A stretch of 64,000 nt of DNA from Frateuria aurantia DSM 6220 (GCF_000242255.2 NC_017033.1:3539459-3603458); one strand, 5' to 3'; positions 9,474-19,241 are shown, numbered from the stretch's first letter. The notes: a model not told the origin generated them from the sequence alone. Translations and numbers: made by a program.

Positions 9474-10931
9474 TCAACGCGAATGATGGGATGAATGAGC
9501 GGCCAGCGCCTGAGCGGACGGCTGGAAACCACCCCCCAGGGCCTGCACCAGCTGCACGGACAGATCCAGCTGACGGGCATGCAGGTCGGCGAGCTTCTGG
9601 TCGGCCACCAGCAATTGCTGGCGCACCACCAGCGCTTCCAGATAGCTGCCGACACCGGCGTGATAGCGTTGCTCGGCCAGAGACCAGGCCGCCTGGGCGG
9701 CATCGCGGGCGCGCTGCTGGGCATGCAGCTGGGCGCTCAGCGACTGCACATCGGTCAACTGACGGGCAATATCATTGACGGCACCGATCAGTATCTTGTC
9801 GTACTGGGCCACCGCCTGATCGTAGCCGGCATCGGCACCGGCCAGGGTCGCCCGGCGACGGCCGCCGTCAAAAATCGGCAAGCTGAGTGCCGGACCGCCA
9901 CCGTAAAAGGCCGCCGGAAATTCAAAAGGATTGGCACTGCCCACCGCCAAGGCACCGGCCAGAGCGCTGATGCTGATATTGGGCAGAAACTGGGTCTTGT
10001 CGGACTTGATGGTGTGCCCGGCCGCTTCCACCCGCCAGCGGGCAGCAACCAGATCGGCACGGTGGCCGATCAGATCGGCGGGAACCACAGTGGGCAGCCC
10101 CGGTATCGCCAGCGGCAGGGCCGGCGGCCGGCTCAGGCTCAAGCCTCGATCCGGCCCCTTGCCCAGCAGGATCGCCAGCTGGATGCGGGCATCGTCAATC
10201 GCCTCGCGAGCAGCCAGACATTGCTGGTCGGCACTGGCCACCTCGGCATCGGACTGCTTCAGCTGACTCTGGTTGTCGATGCCGGCGGCGACGCGCTGGC
10301 GGGTCAGCCGGCGGGCATCTTCACTGCGCTGATGCTCGGCATTGGCGACATCCAGCTGGGTCCAGGCATAGCTGAGCTGGATATAGGACCGGGCCACGCT
10401 GGCCGAAAGTTCCACACGAGCCGCCTGGACGTCCACTTCTGCCGCATGGGCCTGGTCCACGGCCGCGACCCAGGCTTCACGCTTGCCGCCCCACAGGTCC
10501 AGATCCCACTGGAAATTCAGGGCGCCATACTTGGCGCTCTTGAAACTGCCCGCCGCAGGGATCACGGCCGGCGGCGGTCGCCCGCCACCGATGCCCGCCC
10601 CGAGGTCCAGACTGGGCAGGCGAGCGGCACGGCTGGTATCAGCCTGCGCCTGCGCCGCCCGCAGGCGAGCCTCGGCCAGACTGATATCCGGGTTGCCCGC
10701 GAGGGCCTCCTGCTCCAGCTGATCCAGCTGGGGGTCGCCCAGAGACTGCCACCAGTCCCCGGTCGGCCAGGCCGCCGGACTGAAATCAAAGCGCGCGGTG
10801 GTCTGCGCCAGTGCCAGACCGCGTGGATCCACCGGTGTCAGTTGCGGATGCAGGCCGCGGCTGGTCGTACAGCCAGCCAGCATCGACAATAAAGCCAGAC
10901 TTGCGCCCAGGGCGCAGGAAGAGCGTCGCAT
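9474..10931 (-). CDS. NodT/OprM-type outer-membrane efflux lipoprotein
   Basis: A 485-residue TolC-family channel. The N-terminus MRRSSCALGASLALLSMLAGC is a lipoprotein signal with lipobox LAGC, lipidated Cys 21. Two repeated outer-membrane efflux domains follow (about 60-260 and 270-470), with the usual ARLRAAQAQ and GVGSYLEALVVRQQLL helical motifs and the DGGRRRATLAGA turn. It lies 21 bp after marR and 9 bp before the emrA-like gene, so all three tripartite components are co-transcribed. An AGGGG sits about 8 bases before the ATG at 10931. Confidence 0.9.
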   Translation of the reverse strand: MRRSSCALGASLALLSMLAGCTTSRGLHPQLTPVDPRGLALAQTTARFDFSPAAWPTGDWWQSLGDPQLDQLEQEALAGNPDISLAEARLRAAQAQADTSRAARLPSLDLGAGIGGGRPPPAVIPAAGSFKSAKYGALNFQWDLDLWGGKREAWVAAVDQAHAAEVDVQAARVELSASVARSYIQLSYAWTQLDVANAEHQRSEDARRLTRQRVAAGIDNQSQLKQSDAEVASADQQCLAAREAIDDARIQLAILLGKGPDRGLSLSRPPALPLAIPGLPTVVPADLIGHRADLVAARWRVEAAGHTIKSDKTQFLPNISISALAGALAVGSANPFEFPAAFYGGGPALSLPIFDGGRRRATLAGADAGYDQAVAQYDKILIGAVNDIARQLTDVQSLSAQLHAQQRARDAAQAAWSLAEQRYHAGVGSYLEALVVRQQLLVADQKLADLHARQLDLSVQLVQALGGGFQPSAQALAAHSSHHSR

Positions 10932-10952
10932 GATTGAACCCCTGGTATTGCG

Positions 10953-11411
10953 TCAGGAAACGCCGGAACGCAGTGTTTCCAGCACCCGCCGCAGGTAATC
11001 GTTGAGCTTGTCGATCTCGTCCGGCTGCAGCGCCTGCTGCGCCGTGGCCAGCACGCGATCGGCATGGAGCATGGACTTCCGGTTCATTTCAAGACCGGCC
11101 GGCGTGACTTCGATCCGCAGCGCCCGACGATCCTGTTCATGCCGGACCCTGCGCAGCAGACCTTTCTTTTCCAGCTGGTCGAGCTGGCGGGTCATGGCCC
11201 CTGCATCCAGATCGATGGCCTGGGCCAGTTCACCGGCCGTGACCGGCCCCAGCACGACCAGCTTTTTCAACAGCAGAAAACTGGTGAAGCGTATATCGAT
11301 GGCATGGGCATGAAATTCGCGATCCAGTGCCCGAATCAGCTCGCAGCGCACATGAGAGATCAAGGCGCCAAAACTGTCGGGTATTTTTTCGGGCTTGCTG
11401 ACACTGGACAT
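10953..11411 (-). CDS. MarR-family transcriptional regulator of the efflux operon
   Basis: A 152-residue winged-helix protein. The central part LGPVTAGELAQAIDLDAGAMTRQLDQLEKKGLLRRVRHEQDRRALRIEVT is the MarR HTH and wing with the conserved D-R wing residues (split here; residues about 55-105). It is the first gene of a five-gene leftward operon encoding a tripartite pump and a FUSC protein. MarR proteins in this position normally repress their own operon until a phenolic ligand binds. A palindromic candidate site lies 30 bp upstream (11441-11452). No clear ribosome binding site precedes the ATG at 11411. Confidence 0.9.
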   Translation of the reverse strand: MSSVSKPEKIPDSFGALISHVRCELIRALDREFHAHAIDIRFTSFLLLKKLVVLGPVTAGELAQAIDLDAGAMTRQLDQLEKKGLLRRVRHEQDRRALRIEVTPAGLEMNRKSMLHADRVLATAQQALQPDEIDKLNDYLRRVLETLRSGVS

Positions 11412-11440
11412 GGATGGCGAGTTTACGCCGCATCATTTAG

Positions 11441-11452
11441 TTGTCAAGGCAA
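11441..11452. promoter_or_regulatory. Candidate MarR operator and promoter region of the efflux operon
   Basis: TTGTCAAGGCAA is a near-palindrome of the TTG-N6-CAA type favoured by MarR/EmrR proteins. On the leftward strand it contains a TTGACA. AT-rich sequence (11443-11480) surrounds it, including a TATATT on the leftward strand at about 11451-11457. It lies 30 bp before the marR start, so binding would block transcription of the operon. Family knowledge plus position; no footprint can be shown. Confidence 0.45.
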
Positions 11453-11505
11453 ATATATGCATCATCAAATATTCACCATGGAACTATTGACCTGATCAAA
11501 CAAAA

Positions 11506-11532
11506 GGCCGCCACGGTCTGACCGTGGCGGCC
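11506..11532 (-). terminator. Intrinsic terminator of the S9 peptidase gene
   Basis: Perfect 12-bp stem (11506-11517 with 11521-11532), 3-base loop, followed on the leftward strand by TTTTG from 11505-11501. It lies 44 bp after the stop of the leftward peptidase gene and separates it from the efflux operon. Confidence 0.8.
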
Positions 11533-11575
11533 CTGGATCACCTCATACCCGTCCGGCGACGGGCTTGGACTCGAC

Positions 11576-14011
11576 TCAGTTGGAAGCGGCAGCGGCCCGC
11601 GGCTGCAGCCAGGTCTGGAACAGCTCGTCAATGCGTCGGTATTCATCGAACCAGGAATCGGGATGAACGAAACCATGCCGTTCCATCGGATACAGCGAAA
11701 TCCAGAAGTTGCGCTTGTGCAGCTCGATCAGGCGCTGGTACAGCCGGATCGAATCACTGGCCAATACGTTGTTGTCGATCAGTCCGTGCTCGATCAGCAA
11801 AGGGTCGCGCAGCTGATCGGCATACTGGATCGGCGAACTGATCGCATAGGCGGTCGGATCGATCTGCGGGTCATTGAGAATGTTCGAGGTGTATTCGTGG
11901 TTGTAGTCATTCCAGTCCGCCACCGGCCGCAGTGCCGCCCCGGCGGCAAACTCGCCAGGCGCCCGCAGCAGGGCCATCTCGGTCAGGAAACCGCCATAAC
12001 TGCCACCGTACAGTCCGATGCGGTGCGGATCCACGTGCTGATGCTTGACCAGCCAGGCCTTGCCATCCAGCAGATCCTCCAGTTCAGGATGCCCCATCTG
12101 GCGGTAGATCGCGGTACGCCAGCCGCGGCCGTAGCCGGCCGAGGCCCGGTAATCCAGATCCAGCACCACGAACCCCTGTTGCACCAGCAGATTGTCGAAC
12201 ATCTGTTCCCGGAAATAAGGGGAATAACCCTCGGTCACCTCCTGCAGATAGCCGGCACCATGGATGAAAATCACGGCCGGACGAGGCTTGCCGTCGCCGG
12301 AACCGGCCGGCCCGAAGAACTTGGCATAGATGGTGCCGGCACCATGCGAGGATGGGATGCCGACGATGCGCGGCTGGATCCATGTCCGTTGCCGGAAGGC
12401 CGGCTTGACCGTGTCGGTCAGCTCGTGCGGCGCGCCGCCGGCCGCCGGAACCACCGCCAGCTGCGACGGCACGTACGGGGCGGAGTGCAGCACCGCCAGC
12501 GACTGATCATCCGGTGACAGCACAAAGCCGTCCGTACCGCCATAGCGGGTCAGCCTCTGCAGCTCGCCCCCTTGAGTCGATACGCGATAGACATCGTAGC
12601 TGTAGGGCGCCACCTGATTGCTCATCACATAGAACCAGCGACCGTCATGCGACAGCTGCGGCTGGCTTACTTCGAAGCGGCCGCGAGTCAGCGCCTGCAC
12701 CGCCCCCTGCAACGGCTTGCGATACAGCTGGGAATAGCCGTCCTGTTCGCTGAGAAACCACAGGCTGCGACCATCGGCAAGCCAGCCGAAATCATTGAAG
12801 GACCAGTTGATCCAGGCCTTGTCGGTCAGCCGATGCTGGGCCACCAGCCGATGTCCGCCCAGATCCACGCTGGCGATCCAGCGGTCCTTGTTGTCGATGG
12901 CCCGCAACTCGATCGCCAGCTCAGCCCCGTCACGGCTCCACTGCATGCCGCCGCCGTCGATATCGCCGCCGCCGCTGGAGACGATCACCGGGCGCACGGC
13001 CGGGGCCTTCAGTGCCTCGGCCCCGGCCGTGTCGCCCTTGGCCAGCAAGGCCGCCCGGGTCCGGGCCCGGATGGCAGCCAAAGGATCATCCTTGATCCCC
13101 GGCAGCCCGGCGGTATCCAACGGCCAGACCTTGTGGCCGGCCAGATCCAGCAGGATCAGCGACTGCGGCGCAGGATCGGTCCGCCCGACATAGGTCCGTG
13201 CAGCCTCGGTCTCGGCATATCCCGAATCGGTGACGTAATGGGTGACGATGGGAGCTTTGCCCTCGGCATGATCTTTGGCTTGTACCGCCAGCGCCAGCCA
13301 GCGGCCATCGGGCGACAAGGCGCTGTCGACCAGTTCGATCTTGTCGCCCAGCCAGAACGGGACCGGCTCACCGCCGGGCGCGGCCGCGGCCAGTGCCGCG
13401 TCGGCATCCCGCAGAGCCTGATGATCGGCATGGATCTGGCGCAGGGTGCTGAACAGCTGTTGCTGCTGCTGTTCCAGCTGGCCGCGGGCCGGTGCTGCCG
13501 GGTCATCGGCAAACTTCAGCACGGCCAGCACCCGGGTACTGCCGTCACGCAGTGAATGACTCAGCCAGTGATCACCTTGCAGGTATTGCAGGGCCTGCCC
13601 GTCCGCCGAGAACTGCGGCCGCTCGGCCGGTGTCGGCGGCACGCTGATCTGCTGCGCCGGCCCCTGGCCGAGGGTCTGCAGATACAACACACCGTGGCTG
13701 ACCCAAGCCGCCCGCCGATGGTCATGGTCGAAGACCGGCTGATCGCCGATCCGGGCCACCTCGGCCAGAGGCAGCCGGGCCGGTCGACCATCCGCCGGAT
13801 TGACCCCGTACCAGTCACGGACAGGACTGCCGTCGCGCTTGAGCGCGTAATGCAGCTGCTTCGAATCCAGACTCCAGCCCGCTTGTTCGACGGGCTGGCC
13901 GATCCAGTCGGGGTCGGCCATGATGGTTTCCAGGTCCAGAGGCTGGGCCGCCTGCAGGGCGGGTGTTGCGATAGCCAGCGCAACCAGCGCGGCCAGGGAA
14001 AAACGGCGCAT
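11576..14011 (-). CDS. Secreted S9-family (dipeptidyl peptidase IV-like) serine peptidase
   Basis: From the ATG at 14011 (GGGAG about 7 bases upstream) the protein has 811 residues and starts with a Sec signal, MRRFSLAALVALAIATPALQA, so it is exported. The first two thirds form a DPP-IV-type beta propeller with WSRDGAEL and LSHDGRWFYVMS blades. The C-terminal alpha/beta hydrolase has the nucleophile motif GLYGGSYGGFLTEMALL, Asp in HGLIDNNV and His in ERHGFVHPDSW, i.e. an intact Ser-Asp-His triad. An upstream ATG at 14080 would add 23 residues before the signal peptide and is unlikely. Likely role: periplasmic or extracellular release of dipeptides from peptides (family inference). Confidence 0.9.
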   Translation of the reverse strand: MRRFSLAALVALAIATPALQAAQPLDLETIMADPDWIGQPVEQAGWSLDSKQLHYALKRDGSPVRDWYGVNPADGRPARLPLAEVARIGDQPVFDHDHRRAAWVSHGVLYLQTLGQGPAQQISVPPTPAERPQFSADGQALQYLQGDHWLSHSLRDGSTRVLAVLKFADDPAAPARGQLEQQQQQLFSTLRQIHADHQALRDADAALAAAAPGGEPVPFWLGDKIELVDSALSPDGRWLALAVQAKDHAEGKAPIVTHYVTDSGYAETEAARTYVGRTDPAPQSLILLDLAGHKVWPLDTAGLPGIKDDPLAAIRARTRAALLAKGDTAGAEALKAPAVRPVIVSSGGGDIDGGGMQWSRDGAELAIELRAIDNKDRWIASVDLGGHRLVAQHRLTDKAWINWSFNDFGWLADGRSLWFLSEQDGYSQLYRKPLQGAVQALTRGRFEVSQPQLSHDGRWFYVMSNQVAPYSYDVYRVSTQGGELQRLTRYGGTDGFVLSPDDQSLAVLHSAPYVPSQLAVVPAAGGAPHELTDTVKPAFRQRTWIQPRIVGIPSSHGAGTIYAKFFGPAGSGDGKPRPAVIFIHGAGYLQEVTEGYSPYFREQMFDNLLVQQGFVVLDLDYRASAGYGRGWRTAIYRQMGHPELEDLLDGKAWLVKHQHVDPHRIGLYGGSYGGFLTEMALLRAPGEFAAGAALRPVADWNDYNHEYTSNILNDPQIDPTAYAISSPIQYADQLRDPLLIEHGLIDNNVLASDSIRLYQRLIELHKRNFWISLYPMERHGFVHPDSWFDEYRRIDELFQTWLQPRAAAASN

Positions 14012-14136
14012 AAGCGGCTCCCGGGAGAAAGTCCCCGAGCTTCCGCCACCGAGCCGGCCACAACAAGCCCCAGAGGTCATGCCACCACCCCGGCTCGCGC
14101 TACCATGGCAGCCCCTGCCGCTATTGCGAGTCCGTC

Positions 14137-14802
14137 ATGAATCTGTCCACGATCGAACAGGAAACCGGCCCGGCCCCCCGCTTCAGCATCATCTGGCTGC
14201 ACGGGCTGGGGGCCGACGGCAATGACTTCGCCCCCATCGTGCCGGAACTGGTGGATCCGTCCTGGCCGGCGATCCGCTTCGTGTTCCCGAATGCTCCGGT
14301 GCGGCCGATCACCATCAACGGCGGCACTCCGATGCGGGCCTGGTTCGATATTCTCAGCTTCGATCGCGACCAGACTCCCGACGAGGCCGGCATCCGTGAA
14401 TCGATCAACAGCCTGGAAGCTCTGATCACACGCGAAAACCAGCGTGGCATCCCCAGTGAGCGCATTCTGTTGGCCGGTTTCTCCCAAGGCGGCGTGATCG
14501 TACTGGAAGGCGGCCTGCGCCATCCGCAACGACTGGCCGGCATCGTGGCCTTGTCGACCTGGCTGCCGGGGATCGGCGATCCGGGTCGCGAAGCCCTCGC
14601 CGCCAATCGCCAGACCCCCGTGTTCTGGGGCCATGGCAGCGCCGACCCGATCGTACAGCCCGCCTGGGGCCGGCAATCCAGGGACCGGCTGCATGCCCTG
14701 GGTCTGCCCGTAAGCTGGCATGAATATCCGATCGGCCATCACGTATGCAGCGCGGAAATCGCGGATCTGCAAGCCTGGCTGGGCCAGCGGCTGACGAATT
14801 GA
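14137..14802 (+). CDS. Alpha/beta-hydrolase, carboxylesterase/acyl-protein-thioesterase family
   Basis: A 221-residue cytoplasmic hydrolase of the phospholipase/carboxylesterase group. [13 protein letters not shown] forms the oxyanion region, GFSQGG carries Ser 116, HGSADPIV carries Asp 170, and the HHV near the end provides His 201. It is transcribed divergently from the S9 peptidase, 125 bp away. The true substrate of such enzymes is usually a short-chain ester or a lysophospholipid. A second, only distantly similar member of the same family is at 49035. Confidence 0.88.
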   Translation: MNLSTIEQETGPAPRFSIIWLHGLGADGNDFAPIVPELVDPSWPAIRFVFPNAPVRPITINGGTPMRAWFDILSFDRDQTPDEAGIRESINSLEALITRENQRGIPSERILLAGFSQGGVIVLEGGLRHPQRLAGIVALSTWLPGIGDPGREALAANRQTPVFWGHGSADPIVQPAWGRQSRDRLHALGLPVSWHEYPIGHHVCSAEIADLQAWLGQRLTN

Positions 14803-14920
14803 AGCGGGTCCGGCCCGGACCGGCCATGCAGGCCGCGACGCGTTGCGCGACAATACCGCCGCCACGGCAAGCACGATCCAGGCCGACCCGGCTCGCTCCC
14901 TGTCATCCCTGAAGGACATT

Positions 14921-15841
14921 ATGACTATTCCCAAGCTGCTACGCATCGCCACCCGCAAGAGCCTGCTCGCCTTGTGGCAGGCCGAGCACGTTGCCGCGCT
15001 GCTGCGCGAGCGCTATCCGCAGACCCAGGTGGAACTGGTACCGCTGTCGACCCGCGGCGACGAGATCCTGGACCGTTCGCTGGCGGCCATCGGCGGCAAG
15101 GGACTGTTTCTGAAGGAGCTGGAAGTGGCGATGCTGGAAGGCCGTGCCGACCTGGCCGTGCATTCGCTCAAGGACATGCCGGTCGAACTCGACCCCGGCT
15201 TCGCCCTGGCCGCCGTGCTGCCTCGCGCCGATGCCGCCGATGCCTTTGTCAGCTTCCACCATGCCAGCCTGCAGGCCCTGCCGCAGGGAGCACGCGTCGG
15301 CACTTCCTCGCTGCGCCGGCAGGCTTTGCTGCGTTCGCTGCGTCCGGATCTGCAGATCAATGATCTGCGCGGCAATGTCATCACCCGCCTGGCCAAGCTG
15401 GAAGAAGGCCAGTATGACGCCATCATCCTGGCCTGTGCCGGGCTGGAACGGCTTGAGCTGGGCCAGCATATCCGCCAGCGCCTGCATGCCCCGGACTGGT
15501 TGCCGGCCCCCGGCCAGGCCGCGATCGGCATCGAGGCCCTCAGTGCCGCCGACGATGTCCTGGCCGGCCTGGCCGCGCTCGACGATGCGCCCACCCGCCG
15601 TCAGGTCACCGCCGAGCGGGCCATGAACCAGGCCCTGGGCGGCAGTTGCAGCGTGCCGGTCGGTGCCTGGTGCGAGCAGATCGATGCCGACTGGCTGGTG
15701 CTCAGTGGCCTGGTCGGCGACATTGCCGGCGGCCAGCTGATCCAGGCCAGCCAGCACGGCGAGGCCGCCCAGCCCGAGGTTCTTGGCCGGGCGGTGGCGG
15801 AGCAGCTGCTGGCACAGGGCGCAGCGGCCTTCCTGAGCTGA
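14921..15841 (+). CDS. hemC: Porphobilinogen deaminase (hydroxymethylbilane synthase)
   Basis: A 306-residue cytoplasmic enzyme that joins four porphobilinogen units in tetrapyrrole synthesis. [51 protein letters not shown] and [11 protein letters not shown] are all family signatures. Cys 243 in GGSCSVP is the attachment site of the dipyrromethane cofactor. The ATG at 14921 is preceded by GAAGGA at the right distance; the frame is open a further 26 codons upstream but that part does not resemble HemC. hemD is not adjacent. Confidence 0.95.
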   Translation: MTIPKLLRIATRKSLLALWQAEHVAALLRERYPQTQVELVPLSTRGDEILDRSLAAIGGKGLFLKELEVAMLEGRADLAVHSLKDMPVELDPGFALAAVLPRADAADAFVSFHHASLQALPQGARVGTSSLRRQALLRSLRPDLQINDLRGNVITRLAKLEEGQYDAIILACAGLERLELGQHIRQRLHAPDWLPAPGQAAIGIEALSAADDVLAGLAALDDAPTRRQVTAERAMNQALGGSCSVPVGAWCEQIDADWLVLSGLVGDIAGGQLIQASQHGEAAQPEVLGRAVAEQLLAQGAAAFLS

Positions 15842-15936
15842 TCCTTGCCCTGCAGCGGGACATCCACCGGCATTCCGAATTACACTCGGGCGCACACGGC
15901 CGAATGGCCGGCCATCGTCACGGGAGATCTCCGGTC

Positions 15937-16407
15937 ATGCACGAACTGGTGTTGCTGCGCCACGCCGAAGCTGAAATCGACAGTCTCGGCGTGGGTGATA
16001 TCAGCCGGCCCCTGAGCGAGCGTGGTCGTCTGGCGGCGCAGGCCGCCGGGCGCTGGCTGGCCGGGCACCGTATCGCGCCGATGCGCGTGCTGTGTTCGCC
16101 GGCCACCCGCACCCGCGAAACCCTGGCCTTGGTCCAGCCTCATCTGGCCGCCGCCGAGGTCATCATCGCTCCGGAGATCTACGAGGCCACGCCTGGCGAG
16201 CTGCTGGCCCTGCTGGACAATCATCTGACTGCCGCCACCGTGCTGCTGGTCGGTCACAACCCGGGTCTGGAGCGGCTGATGGCCTTGCTGCTGGAAGGCC
16301 GCTCCGACGAATTCCGCGGCATGCCGACCGCGGGCATCGCGGTCCTGCATCTGGATCAGGCGCTGGAACCGGCCAGCGCCCAGCTGAACGCCTTCTGGTC
16401 ACCTTGA
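15937..16407 (+). CDS. sixA: SixA-type phosphohistidine phosphatase
   Basis: A 156-residue histidine-phosphatase-superfamily protein. The N-terminus MHELVLLRHAEAE carries the RHA catalytic signature (Arg-His at about residues 8-9), TRETLAL follows, and VGHNPGLE contains the second catalytic His, the SixA pattern. The family removes phosphate from phosphohistidine proteins such as HPt domains or NPr. Its stop codon overlaps the upstream open part of the following PLD gene. Confidence 0.85.
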   Translation: MHELVLLRHAEAEIDSLGVGDISRPLSERGRLAAQAAGRWLAGHRIAPMRVLCSPATRTRETLALVQPHLAAAEVIIAPEIYEATPGELLALLDNHLTAATVLLVGHNPGLERLMALLLEGRSDEFRGMPTAGIAVLHLDQALEPASAQLNAFWSP

Positions 16408-16469
16408 CACCGGCCGGACCGGGCGCGGGCCCGTACTTGTCCCGCACCGCCGTACCGGTCCCCGCTTCG

Positions 16470-18371
16470 GTGCGGGCCTTCCGGCGAGGGCCGGGCCTGT
16501 GGCTGCTCCTGCTGCTGGTGTTGCTGCTACAGGGTTGCGCCCTGAGCCCTGCCAAAGTGGAACAGGCCCGCCGGCAACTGTTGCCGTATCCGGCCACCAC
16601 TCCGCCATGCTTGCAGGCCGACCACTGCGCCAGCCCTTCACCACTGCTGTCGCTGGCTCGCCAGGCCGCACTGCGTTCGACAGCCGAGGCTCCGGTCAAT
16701 GCGGTGACCCTGCTCGATCACGGTGACGAAGCCCTGGCGGCTCGCCTCAACCTGATCCGCGGCGCGCATGCCAGCATCGATGTCCAGACCTTTATCTGGA
16801 GCGAGGACGATGTCGGCAAGCTGATGCTGGATGCCCTGATCCAGGCCGCCCGGCGAGGCGTCCAGGTCAGGATTCTGGCCGACCAGATGTTTTCCTTCAA
16901 TGATCCGCAGCTGCTGGACCGCCTGGCCCGCACCGATCCACATCTGCAGATCCGGCTGTACAACCCCACCTTCCACAAGGCCCGCACCAGTCCGCTGGAA
17001 TTCGCGGCCGCCATCGGTTGCTGCTTCGTGCGCTTCAACCAGCGCATGCACAACAAGGTGATGATCGTCGACCGGGTCGCAGGCATTACCGGCGGGCGCA
17101 ATTACGAGGACCGCTATTTCGACCTGGATCCGGCCTTCGATTACGTGGATCGCGACGTCCTGGTCGGCGGCCCGGCGGCACAGGCGATGAGCGACAGCTT
17201 CGAGCAGTTCTGGCAGCACCCCCGCTCGGTGCCAAGCATCGCCCTGCGGGATGTCAATGCGCTGATCAGGCATGATCAGGCGCCCTTCCCGAGCTGGCAG
17301 CCCCCGGTCTACCGACAGCCGCAGGCCATCGCCCGGATCCGCCTGGAGTCCGCGGATCCGGCCTGGCTCCGGACGCGGCTGATCGCGCCCAGCCTGCTGA
17401 CCGGCAAGGTCAGCTTTCTCAGCGACCTGCCGGCCAAGACCGGCCATCCCGGCAAGCGCCATGCGCTGGCCTTTACCCGGCGGATCATGCAGATGATCGG
17501 CCAGGCCCACTACGAAGTGATCATGCAGACGCCATACCTGGTGGTAAGCCGGCGCTCACGCAAAGTGTTCACTCATCTGCATGCCCAGGATGATCCCCCG
17601 CGGGTGGTGATCTCGACCAATTCACTGGCCTCTACCGACGCGTTCGCGGTGTATGCCGCCTCCTACAAGCATCGCTATCGCTATCTGGAAAAATACGGCT
17701 TCGAGATCTATGAAATGAAGCCGCAGCATCCTGTATCCGGACCGGATTCGATGGCCCGCGATCTGGGACTGCTGACTGCACCGCCCTTGGCAGGGACGTC
17801 CAGACGTTCGAAGCCGCGTACCGGATCCGAACATGCCGGCCTGCTCGGTCTGTATCGCCATCATCTCGAAGTGCCCCTGCGTAGCCATCCGGACAGCGCC
17901 GAAGCCCAGCGCTTCGGCCTGCATGCCAAATCGCTGGTCATCGACGACCATCTGGTCATGATCGGCTCGCACAATCTGGATCCGCGTTCGGATCATTACA
18001 ATACCGAAGCCGGTGTGATCATCGACGATCCGCGGCTTGCCGATGCGGTCCGCGGCTCGATCCTGGCCGAAACACGACCGGACAATGCCTGGGTACTGGC
18101 CCCGCGGCAATGGCCGACACCTGTGCTGGGAGCGCTCAACCGCAGGCTGACCATCACCTCGGAAAGCCTGCCGGTCATGGATGTCTGGCCATACCGCTAT
18201 GCCACGGATTACCAGCTCAAGCCCGGCTGCGGGCCGTTGCGACCCGACTCGCCGCATTTCCATGACTGCTATGTTCCGGTGGGTGATTTTCCCGATGTCG
18301 CCTTTTCGGCCAAGCTGATCCTGACCCGGCTGATCACCGCCCTGGCCGCCGAACTGAACGGGGTGCTGTAG
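16470..18371 (+). CDS. Phospholipase D-family lipoprotein (cardiolipin-synthase-like)
   Basis: From GTG 16470 the protein has 633 residues and a good lipoprotein signal, RAFRRGPGLWLLLLLVLLLQGC (split motif: basic head, leucine-rich core, LQGC). Two HKD motifs are intact, HNKVMIVD with His 194 and HAKSLVID with His 485, each followed by GRN or SHN. This is the layout of periplasm-facing PLD transphosphatidylases such as ClsC-like enzymes. The start is uncertain: the frame is also open from TTG 16404, overlapping the sixA stop, and from TTG 16437; none has a clear ribosome binding site. The C-terminus YVPVGDFPDVAFSAKLILTRL is typical of the family. Confidence 0.82.
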   Translation: MRAFRRGPGLWLLLLLVLLLQGCALSPAKVEQARRQLLPYPATTPPCLQADHCASPSPLLSLARQAALRSTAEAPVNAVTLLDHGDEALAARLNLIRGAHASIDVQTFIWSEDDVGKLMLDALIQAARRGVQVRILADQMFSFNDPQLLDRLARTDPHLQIRLYNPTFHKARTSPLEFAAAIGCCFVRFNQRMHNKVMIVDRVAGITGGRNYEDRYFDLDPAFDYVDRDVLVGGPAAQAMSDSFEQFWQHPRSVPSIALRDVNALIRHDQAPFPSWQPPVYRQPQAIARIRLESADPAWLRTRLIAPSLLTGKVSFLSDLPAKTGHPGKRHALAFTRRIMQMIGQAHYEVIMQTPYLVVSRRSRKVFTHLHAQDDPPRVVISTNSLASTDAFAVYAASYKHRYRYLEKYGFEIYEMKPQHPVSGPDSMARDLGLLTAPPLAGTSRRSKPRTGSEHAGLLGLYRHHLEVPLRSHPDSAEAQRFGLHAKSLVIDDHLVMIGSHNLDPRSDHYNTEAGVIIDDPRLADAVRGSILAETRPDNAWVLAPRQWPTPVLGALNRRLTITSESLPVMDVWPYRYATDYQLKPGCGPLRPDSPHFHDCYVPVGDFPDVAFSAKLILTRLITALAAELNGVL

Positions 18372-18401
18372 GCCGCCTGCGGGCCCGCGCCGTTGCCTCG
18401 C

Positions 18402-19037
18402 TCAATGCCGGCCCGCCTCGAAACGCAAGGCCAGCAGACCGGTCGCCTCGTCCGGTGGCGGCGAGGCGAAGCGCCAATTGCCGACCCGCTGCAAGGCATA
18501 GCGATCCAGCACCGTGTCACCACTGCTCTGCTGCAGCCACAGGCCCGCCACCCCGCCGTCAGGATCCAGCCGGATCCCCAGGACCACCCGGCCATAGTGA
18601 TGCAGGCGCATCCTGGCCAGCCGCATGCTTTCGGCCGGCATCTGCAATGGCGACAGGTAACGGGCCGGCATCCCGGCTTCCGCCGGCGATGATGCCGTTT
18701 CCTGTCTGGCCGGCAGGCGTGCAGGTGCCGGCCAATGCGTGACTGTCCTCGCGACCGGATGCGGCCCGGACCGTGTCCTGCGGTCATGCCGCCTCGTCTC
18801 TGCCACCTGAGGCGGCGCGGATTCGAACAGCGGACGCCGACCGCCGACCGCTTCCATCTGTTGGGCCAGACTGGGGCCTTGCGCCGTCATCGGCGACAAC
18901 CAGGCCGTGCCTGCCACCATCACCGCCAGCAGCAGGATGCTGAACGTCCAGCTGCGCGCCAGCTGCCGCCGGATCCATCGTGGCCGCACCGGCCTCCGTT
19001 TGTCCGACCGGCGCCCTGGCCGGCTTGCCTTCCCCAT
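18402..19037 (-). CDS. TonB-like single-span membrane protein
   Basis: A 211-residue protein with a very basic N-terminus, one membrane segment (about residues 28-48, SWTFSILLLAVMVAGTAWLS), a proline/arginine-rich linker and a C-terminal domain (about 130-205). In that domain, GRVVLGIRLDPDGGVAGLWL, then SSGDTVLDRYALQRVGNWRF, matches the TonB C-terminal fold. It would link inner-membrane energy to an outer-membrane receptor if functional. No exbB/exbD or receptor gene is nearby, and the gene is convergent with the PLD gene, so the partner is unknown. Confidence 0.65.
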   Translation of the reverse strand: MGKASRPGRRSDKRRPVRPRWIRRQLARSWTFSILLLAVMVAGTAWLSPMTAQGPSLAQQMEAVGGRRPLFESAPPQVAETRRHDRRTRSGPHPVARTVTHWPAPARLPARQETASSPAEAGMPARYLSPLQMPAESMRLARMRLHHYGRVVLGIRLDPDGGVAGLWLQQSSGDTVLDRYALQRVGNWRFASPPPDEATGLLALRFEAGRH

Positions 19038-19241
19038 CCTGATTCCGCTCCTGGCTGCCGCCTGTCAGATCCGCAGCGGCCTCGTCGTTGCGGCCACGCC
19101 CCATGGAATGTACCGCAGCCGACCGGATCCGCCCAAGCCCGATGGGTCGCGCTGACCGATGAGCCGCGAAAGTGCCGTTCCAGGCATGCCCCACGCAGCG
19201 GCCTGATATCATCAGCGCTTCGTTCCGGTTCGGATGTGACC

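Noticed and set aside
14843..14920. 26-codon N-terminal extension of HemC
   Set aside because: Not similar to HemC; GAAGGA before ATG 14921 marks the real start and gives the usual family length.
18810..18825. GTTCGAATCC-like T-loop suggesting a tRNA on the leftward strand
   Set aside because: It lies inside the TonB-like gene and no acceptor stem, D arm or anticodon arm can be formed around it.
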